Shown in pieces: positions 6,002 through 11,054 of a stretch of DNA of 11,054 nucleotides. Numbering within the stretch: position 1 is the stretch's first letter; each line of letters starts with the position of its first letter. Origin of the DNA: Sporisorium sorghi (Eukaryota; Basidiomycota; Ustilaginomycetes; Ustilaginales; Ustilaginaceae); the NCBI GenBank assembly GCA_023212695.1, contig JALCCG010000457.1:1-11054 (forward strand), read 5' to 3'. A model generated the notes under the pieces. The model saw only the letters and a list, made by a program, of their open reading frames with translations. It had not been told where the DNA came from and did no database searches. Made by a program: the position numbers and the translations under genes.

Positions 6002-9000
6002 CTACTTGCCACTACCATCGATCGCGTTCAGCGCACCGTTGGCTCGCAGATGCACCATGTTCTGCAAGCTATATTTACCCTTCCTGACCCCCTTATCCTC
6101 CAACACCTTCTGGCTCAACACCAGGTTCAGCTGCTCTTTCGCTTCAGCAATCCTGCCCGTGCCCGCGTACAGCCTACCGAGCTCGTAGTGTGCAAAGTAG
6201 ACAAGCCAGTGCTCCAGCTTCAATTGATGGCCGTGCTCGAGCACCGTCTTGAAGCTGATCTCGGCCTGTTCCGCCGCCTCCTGCTCCGGGATGGGCGATT
6301 CCTTGGGGCGAACCTTGGAGTGCTTTTCGGGGCTAGCGATAAACTTGAGACAGACACCGCGCAAGAAGTGTGCCAGGCACAGGTCGTCGTAGTACTCGTC
6401 GCCCGAGTAGTACTGCGACGGGTCCTCGACGTCGTGCAGATCCGCCAAGGCATCGCTGACCATCACCAGCGCTTCGTCGCACAAAATGTACCGCGGCGCG
6501 TTGGAAAGGCAGTGGTAGACATAGGCAAACTCGAGCCCGGGCAGCAGCAGCCTTCCGTACGTCGTAAACTTCTTCGACTTGCGCGCAACAAACTTCTCCA
6601 TCGGAATGGATTTGCCCGCGATCTTCTGCGTCAGCGTCGGAACCTTGGCAAAGATCTCGGCGGCGTCGTCCATCGCACGTCGATCCTGCCCCGCCGCCGA
6701 CTCGTACAGGTTGGCAGCGCGTCCGTAGTTGTAGACGGCTTTTGACCAGTTGTTCTCGTCGGCAAGAATGGTGAACTGGTCGTATGCGTCCTTCCACTTG
6801 GTGAGCGACATGTTGCACAGCGACAGGTCCCACATGCAGATGTGCTTGAGCTGCACGTACTCCTTCTGCACGTCTCTTGCCGTCTCGAACTGCGTGATCG
6901 CCTTCTCGGCCAAAGCCTGCGTCGAGTAGAGTCGTCCGGAAAAGTAGAGGAAGAAGACGCCCTCCGGGTAGCGTCGCAGGTTGTAGTGGAGCACCTTGTC
7001 GGCAAATTCGATGTCGACGCCATTGACGGGGATGAAGGTCGAAATCACCAGGTGATACGCCAGCATCGACATGTCGCAGATCTGTCGACGCACACCTTCG
7101 GCCTTGATCGACATGCCCGGCTTGGTCTGCCTCGGGTCGGCGCTCCACTGGCCCGCTTTGCTCAGCGTCTTCATGGCCCACGCGGTATCGCCCGTGTAGC
7201 CAAACACCTCCATGATCTTGAGCACTTTGCCCGGCACCAGACCCAGGATCATGCTGATCAGGCCGTTGCCGAGGTAGACACCGCTCTTGAAGTCCTCGTC
7301 GAGACGCTCGCCCTTTTCCTCGGACCAATCGACGTACTTTTGCAGCGAGCGGTAGATGCCGTAGGCGTTGCGCATGTTGAGCGCCTCGGAGACGAAGGCG
7401 AAAAAGTCACCGGCATATGCGATACCCAGCACCGCCTTCAAGAGCGTCGCTTCGGCATAGACGAGCTCGGCATGCCTCTGCACCTCGTCCATCTGGGAGA
7501 GCGCGCTGGGGCTCTGGCCTGTACCTCGAACGAATCGACCAAAGCTCGAAACTACACTCGACGGCTTTCTGAGTAGGTTGGCAATGGTGAGTGCATCCTT
7601 GCACAGCGAAATGGCAATCGCGAGATCAGCAGGCTCGAAAGTCATGAAGCCCTTGATGGTGGCAATGAGCGCATAGCCGAGCGCATAGTAGAGACGGCTG
7701 TCAGCGTACTCTTCGATGATGCGTTCGGCCTCGATCATGCGCGAGTTGAGGAAGAGGTTGAGCGCCTTGCGAGCCACTTCGATGTCCTCGCGCAGCTGCT
7801 GGGCGTTGATGCTCACGTCGTTCGCGGTGAGTTTGGCGACGCGGGCCGCCTTGTCCTTGACGGCCTGCGAGGTTTCGGAGCGCGCACGTGTGTCGGAGGA
7901 CGAAGAGACGTGGCCAGGCAGGTTGGCGTCGGCTGCAGGACCCGCACGACGAGAGGCGCCGGCAGTACCCTTGGGCTTGTAGGTAGACCTGGAAGCATCG
8001 CCATTAGGCACGCTTCGACCGGAAGAGCCCGACTTGTTGCGACGATGACGGGCAGCGGCAGCGGCACCGACGAGCGCAGCAGCAGCGCCGCCGGCCGCAG
8101 CACCTGCATTGGCACCTCGGTGGCGAGAGTGGTGATCGTCGTCCTCTTCCTCTTCGCCTTCGGAGATGTCCGCAAGGGGAGCATCGTGGAAGTCTTCCTC
8201 GCTCGAGCTTTCTTCCTCGGACTCGGCTTCGGAGTCTTCTTCTTCGTCGTCGGACTCGCTCTCCTCGGACTCGTCTTCGTCGGCACTCGAGGCTGTAGCA
8301 GGGGCAGCAGCAGCAGCAGCAACACCACCGCGACCCTTGGTGGGTCGAGCGTTGCGGCGAGGCACCTCTTCTTGCTCCTCGTCCTCCTCTTCCTCTTCTG
8401 ACTCTTCTTGCTCGCTGGCGCTATCCTGCTCAACGTCGCTTGCCTCTTCGGAATGAGCAGCCGCCATACCATTGGCCTCGGTGTTGGACTCGTCTTTGTT
8501 TTTGCCACGGAGGCTGCGAGACGACCTTCTGCGAGCGAGACCCATGAGAGCGGCGCCTCCAGCACCTGCTGCACCGCTGACCTTGGCTGTAGTGGAAGAG
8601 AGGAAGCCCTTGTTGTTGTTGTTGTTGTTGCTGCTGCTGCTCGAGTCATCGGCTCGGGTGTTGGTAACCGGTGGCTCAGACGAACCACGGGACCTGCCTT
8701 GAGAAGCACTGGCGGACCTTCTGGAGCGAGCGCGAGCCAAGAGAACGTCTGCTTTGGCGTAAGGGTCGGAAGCGGGAGAAGTGGGCGACGCAACAGCAGC
8801 GTTGTCGTCGTCATTGGCAGCGCCATCGTTGGCTGGAGGCTTGGAGGCAGCACCGATACTTGCGGCCCTGCTGAACCTCCTGGATCGGCCCGAGCCTGGA
8901 GTAGATACATCAGCAGCGCCGACCGATTTGTATCCGTTGGTCTTGCCGGCGTTTGGATAGGAAGGAGGGATAGCCGGCACAGCAGGCACGGGCGAGAGCT

Positions 9001-9778
9001 GCTCGGGATCGTTGTAGAGGTTGCTGCGAATCGAGGCGGAGCTGGAACGTTTTGCGAGACTGGGCATCTTGAGGCTCATCTTGCGCGAGGCCGAGCTGAA
9101 TCTGCGCAATCGACTGCCATTAGCGGAGCCATTGGAAGCGAAAGCGGAATCAGCCGCTGGCTCGGGTGTGGTGAGGTTGGTCTGGGACGAGTTGCGGCTT
9201 CGGTTGCGCATGAGGTTGACAAAGCTGTTGCCCGAGGAGCCTCTGCGCGAATCGATGGAGCGAGCGTCGCTCTGGGAGAGGTTGGAGTTGCTTTTCTTGA
9301 GACCGAGGCTGGCAGCGGAGAAGCCTCTAGATCGACCATTGACGCCGACGCCAGCGCCAGGGATAGCGGGAGCAAGGTAGCCGCCGTCATCGCCAGTGGT
9401 GCCATTGGCGGTCATGGAGCGAGCAGGAGATGCTTGGACACGGGAGGCGATGGATGCGCTTCTGGAAGCACGACCTCCCTTGAGACTCTGCTGCTTGATG
9501 CTTGCGGCTTCGGGCGACGAGGCATTGCGGGAACGAAGGAGTGCATCGGTGTTGGAGACAGGAATAGGATGCTGGTAGTAGCTGGAAGCATCGTCGCGGA
9601 TGTACGAATCGTCGCCGCCGTTGATGACGCTACCGCGGTCATCGTTTGTGGAAGCAGCGTACTTCTTGGTTGCGCTGGCGTTGATACCGGCGAGGATGCT
9701 CTTGCGGCTGCCCGAGATGGACATGCGAGAAGCGGGGTTGTTGTCCGTGTTCATCCTGAGCACTGCTGCGCTGGTCAT
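6002..9778 (-). CDS. IML2: IML2/TTC39-family protein (DUF3808, TPR-like) with long disordered N-terminus
   Basis: Iml2 in yeast is linked to clearance of cytosolic inclusion bodies and to lipid droplets; animal TTC39 proteins are relatives. The 1258-residue frame has no intron. Residues 1-640 are low complexity: Ser/Arg/Asn/Ala-rich to about 440, with Asn6 at 384-389, then acidic blocks at about 444-471 and 499-547, then Ala/Gly-rich sequence. Residues about 655-1255 form the conserved helical-repeat domain, including LREDIEVARKALNLFLNSRM, YADSRLYYALGYALIATIKG, KSGVYLGNGLISMILGLVPG, CLSNAPRYILCDEALV and the TPR-like WLVYFAHYELGRLYAGTGRI. Yeast Iml2 is about 730 residues, so the family domain has normal size and the extra length is the N-terminal extension. 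The ATG at 9776-9778 is the first in frame, and the extension stays open throughout. Basic RRxS sites recur in the extension. The symbol is given by family homology. Confidence 0.88.
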   Translation of the reverse strand: MTSAAVLRMNTDNNPASRMSISGSRKSILAGINASATKKYAASTNDDRGSVINGGDDSYIRDDASSYYQHPIPVSNTDALLRSRNASSPEAASIKQQSLKGGRASRSASIASRVQASPARSMTANGTTGDDGGYLAPAIPGAGVGVNGRSRGFSAASLGLKKSNSNLSQSDARSIDSRRGSSGNSFVNLMRNRSRNSSQTNLTTPEPAADSAFASNGSANGSRLRRFSSASRKMSLKMPSLAKRSSSASIRSNLYNDPEQLSPVPAVPAIPPSYPNAGKTNGYKSVGAADVSTPGSGRSRRFSRAASIGAASKPPANDGAANDDDNAAVASPTSPASDPYAKADVLLARARSRRSASASQGRSRGSSEPPVTNTRADDSSSSSNNNNNNKGFLSSTTAKVSGAAGAGGAALMGLARRRSSRSLRGKNKDESNTEANGMAAAHSEEASDVEQDSASEQEESEEEEEDEEQEEVPRRNARPTKGRGGVAAAAAAPATASSADEDESEESESDDEEEDSEAESEEESSSEEDFHDAPLADISEGEEEEDDDHHSRHRGANAGAAAGGAAAALVGAAAAARHRRNKSGSSGRSVPNGDASRSTYKPKGTAGASRRAGPAADANLPGHVSSSSDTRARSETSQAVKDKAARVAKLTANDVSINAQQLREDIEVARKALNLFLNSRMIEAERIIEEYADSRLYYALGYALIATIKGFMTFEPADLAIAISLCKDALTIANLLRKPSSVVSSFGRFVRGTGQSPSALSQMDEVQRHAELVYAEATLLKAVLGIAYAGDFFAFVSEALNMRNAYGIYRSLQKYVDWSEEKGERLDEDFKSGVYLGNGLISMILGLVPGKVLKIMEVFGYTGDTAWAMKTLSKAGQWSADPRQTKPGMSIKAEGVRRQICDMSMLAYHLVISTFIPVNGVDIEFADKVLHYNLRRYPEGVFFLYFSGRLYSTQALAEKAITQFETARDVQKEYVQLKHICMWDLSLCNMSLTKWKDAYDQFTILADENNWSKAVYNYGRAANLYESAAGQDRRAMDDAAEIFAKVPTLTQKIAGKSIPMEKFVARKSKKFTTYGRLLLPGLEFAYVYHCLSNAPRYILCDEALVMVSDALADLHDVEDPSQYYSGDEYYDDLCLAHFLRGVCLKFIASPEKHSKVRPKESPIPEQEAAEQAEISFKTVLEHGHQLKLEHWLVYFAHYELGRLYAGTGRIAEAKEQLNLVLSQKVLEDKGVRKGKYSLQNMVHLRANGALNAIDGSGK

Positions 9779-9802
9779 CTCGATGGCGATGTGGATGATG
9801 GG

Positions 9803-9817
9803 TCAGCACAAGATCAT
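9803..9817 (-). promoter_or_regulatory. Possible four-codon upstream ORF in the IML2 leader
   Basis: The minus strand reads ATG ATC TTG TGC TGA (Met-Ile-Leu-Cys-stop), ending 24 bp before the IML2 start codon. If transcription begins upstream of it, ribosomes would meet this ATG first and might reinitiate or leak past it. The transcript start is unknown, so its use is inference. Confidence 0.4.
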
Positions 9818-9823
9818 GGAGAC

Positions 9824-9868
9824 AAAGCAAAGCAAAGCAAAGCAAAGCAAGGCAAAGCAAGGCAAAGC
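9824..9868. repeat. Pentamer array AAAGC / AAGGC
   Basis: On the plus strand AAAGC is repeated five times in tandem, followed by two copies of the ten-base variant AAGGCAAAGC. On the IML2 sense strand it reads GCTTT, a pyrimidine-rich tract 46-90 bp upstream of the start codon. Such CT-rich tracts are common in fungal promoters and leaders, but a role here is only inferred. Confidence 0.9.
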
Positions 9869-9871
9869 GAG

Positions 9872-10497
9872 GATGGTGGTGGTGGGCGAGAGAGATCAAG
9901 ACGTGCGTGCGTGAGTGGCGTGTGATTTGTGGGGGAGTGAGAGCGGAGAGACAAGGCCAAAGCAGAGCGGCGAAATGCTTCCGTCGAATTGGCCTTGTGA
10001 CAAAAGTGGAATTTGCGCTACTCGTCCCTCGTTCTCCTCATTTCTCAGCCGAGGCGCGGATTGGAGAGAAAAATAATAAATAATGACGGCAACTGTTCTA
10101 GTGCAGCAAACAGTTGTCGATCAAATTCAAATTTGTGCTGCCAGTTTCCAACTTGCAATTTTCACTCTTGCTTGTCAGCCGTCGCTACTGTATGGCCGCA
10201 CCCTCTCCTTTCACCCTCCGCTCACGTCGGGTCTTTCTTGCAGCCAAGACGACGTCAGCGACAGCATTCCCTCCGACGCTATGCGCTCTGCCTCTCTCAA
10301 CGAGAAAGCGAAAGAGAGATCCGAGTGTACCTCGCTCTGAACTCGAAGGAAAACGTTCTTTCGTTAAGATTACAAAGTCAACGTGGACAGCGTGCTAAGT
10401 GGGTTGTGAGGCAGGTCAACTGCAGACCCAAAGAGTGGAGAGACGTGGGGCTCAATTGTGTCTCGCGTAAAGAGAGGGCTTTTGCAGAATCGGAAGG

Positions 10498-10498
<1 letters not shown>
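9872..10498. other. Upstream intergenic region of the IML2-like gene
   Basis: No gene is supportable here. A plus-strand open frame at 10013-10594 begins at TTG, has no early ATG and shows no family motifs. AT-rich patches occur around 10070-10140 (AAAATAATAAATAATG). The stretch probably contains the IML2 promoter, but I cannot point to a specific binding site. Confidence 0.5.

Positions 10499-10531
<33 letters not shown>
10499..10531. repeat. (CAG)11 microsatellite
   Basis: There are eleven uninterrupted CAG units on the plus strand, about 720 bp upstream of the IML2 start codon. They lie in a plus-strand frame that would encode poly-Gln, but that frame has no convincing start, so I treat the run as non-coding. 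Confidence 0.93.
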
Positions 10532-10533
<2 letters not shown>

Positions 10534-10603
10534 CTTGGTCAGTGGGCTTGTTTACCCCGCCGTTTTGTTCAGCGCGCGCGGGCGGAAAAAATAAGCCGTC
10601 GAG

Positions 10604-10849
10604 CTACGCCCCGCATTTTCGGATAGTGGGGGCGCGCATAGCAAAAACCATTTGCTTTTGAAAGCGATTTTCGAACAACATCGGCTCTTGAGGTACACTT
10701 TCGGATCCGACATCCTCACCATACGTCGCTGCTTGTTCGCCGCCTTTCTTCTGCGGCAAGAAGGTTTGGACAACTCGATCCACCATCGATCGGTCCACTT
10801 TGACTTGATACATCGATTCTTCATCCCCCGCGCTGTGAATGGCATCCAT
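10604..10849 (-). CDS. Weak hypothetical ORF, 81 residues
   Basis: This frame begins with a true ATG (context CGATGGATGCC) and ends at a TAG. The product is hydrophilic, with segments such as SMVDRVVQTFLPQKKGGEQ and PMLFENRFQKQMVFAMRA, with no signal peptide, membrane segment or known motif. G/C third-position bias is only moderate, below that of the clear genes. It could be the first exon of a gene whose downstream exons I cannot identify, or chance. I do not recognise it. Confidence 0.25.
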   Translation of the reverse strand: MDAIHSAGDEESMYQVKVDRSMVDRVVQTFLPQKKGGEQAATYGEDVGSESVPQEPMLFENRFQKQMVFAMRAPTIRKCGA

Positions 10850-10953
10850 CGCAGTTATCTACAGCCTGACAAGCACACGATCCCGTTACCATCACACAAG
10901 ATGAAAACAATGGCACATTGCACTCGTCATGGTAATCCCGTCGTCGCAGCGGA

Positions 10954-10974
10954 GGGGGGGGGGGGGGGGGGGGG
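10954..10974. repeat. 21-G homopolymer near the right end
   Basis: An uninterrupted run of 21 G is followed by C-rich words (ACCCCGAACCCCAACCCC). Together with the terminal C run this looks like a contig edge or base-calling artefact rather than genomic design. It is not TTAGGG-type telomere repeat. Confidence 0.9.
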
Positions 10975-11034
10975 CAACACCCCGAACCCCAACCCCAAAA
11001 TTCCCCCCCATTGGGTGAGGTCGCGGGGGTCCAA

Positions 11035-11053
11035 CCCCCCCCCCCCCCCCCCC
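11035..11053. repeat. 19-C homopolymer at the right end
   Basis: The window ends in 19 C residues plus one A. A G run and a C run of nearly equal length within 100 bp at the very edge suggest low-quality assembly. Confidence 0.9.
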
Positions 11054-11054
11054 A

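Noticed and set aside
7813..8910. 365-codon minus-strand frame
   Set aside because: It is an out-of-phase reading of the same strand as the IML2-like gene, with low-complexity Pro/Thr/Leu content.
8408..9925. 505-codon plus-strand open frame
   Set aside because: It is antisense to the disordered IML2 extension; Ser/Arg/Ala-rich GC-biased codons leave the opposite strand free of stops. It has no recognisable domain.
10975..11034. Telomere-like C-rich repeats
   Set aside because: The CCCC-containing words are irregular and not CCCTAA; the flanking homopolymers point to low-quality sequence.
1..11054. CRISPR arrays, bacterial operons, tRNA or rRNA genes
   Set aside because: No repeat-spacer pattern, Shine-Dalgarno-led gene series, tRNA B-box (GGTTCGAATCC-like) or rRNA sequence was seen; the window is eukaryotic.

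Overview
The window looks like nuclear DNA of a basidiomycete fungus, most likely a smut relative (Ustilaginomycotina). Supporting signs are compact genes with no intron or one short GT-AG intron, strong G/C preference at third codon positions, fungal-type protein families (an IML2/TTC39 protein, a fungal arylamine N-acetyltransferase, a nuclear-encoded mitochondrial ribosomal protein S18), and a Ty1/copia retrotransposon with a primer site matching initiator-Met tRNA. The lineage assignment is inference; no marker gene fixes it.

Layout, left to right. Positions 1-1801 are the 5' part of a Ty1/copia LTR retrotransposon on the minus strand: a candidate 5' LTR (about 1346-1801), a half-tRNA initiator-Met primer-binding site (1334-1345), and a Gag-Pol frame with no stop codon that runs off the left edge (gag, CCHC knuckle, aspartic protease). 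Positions 1802-2621 hold no gene I can support. An arylamine N-acetyltransferase (NAT) gene with one 83-nt intron lies on the plus strand at 2622-3832. Facing it tail to tail is a GC3-rich minus-strand open stretch ending at 4052 that reads like the last exon of an unidentified gene. Positions 4310-4989 are unassigned. On the minus strand follow a mitochondrial bS18 protein gene (4990-5619) and a 1258-residue IML2/TTC39-family protein (6002-9778) with a very long low-complexity N-terminal extension. Upstream of it are a possible four-codon upstream ORF, a pentamer repeat array and a (CAG)11 run. A weak minus-strand ORF (10604-10849) lies near the right end, and the last 100 bases contain 21-G and 19-C runs that look like a contig edge or sequencing artefact.

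The host genes do not form a pathway; they are ordinary independent eukaryotic genes. The most interesting item is the retrotransposon leader. Its primer-binding site is complementary to the anticodon arm of initiator tRNA-Met, and the ATG inside that site is both in frame with Gag and the first ATG after the LTR TATA-like box. The initiator tRNA may therefore serve both as reverse-transcription primer and as decoder of the same nucleotides. The other points worth a second look are the unidentified exon with a DDGTG motif and the phosphosite-rich and acidic extension of the IML2-like protein.
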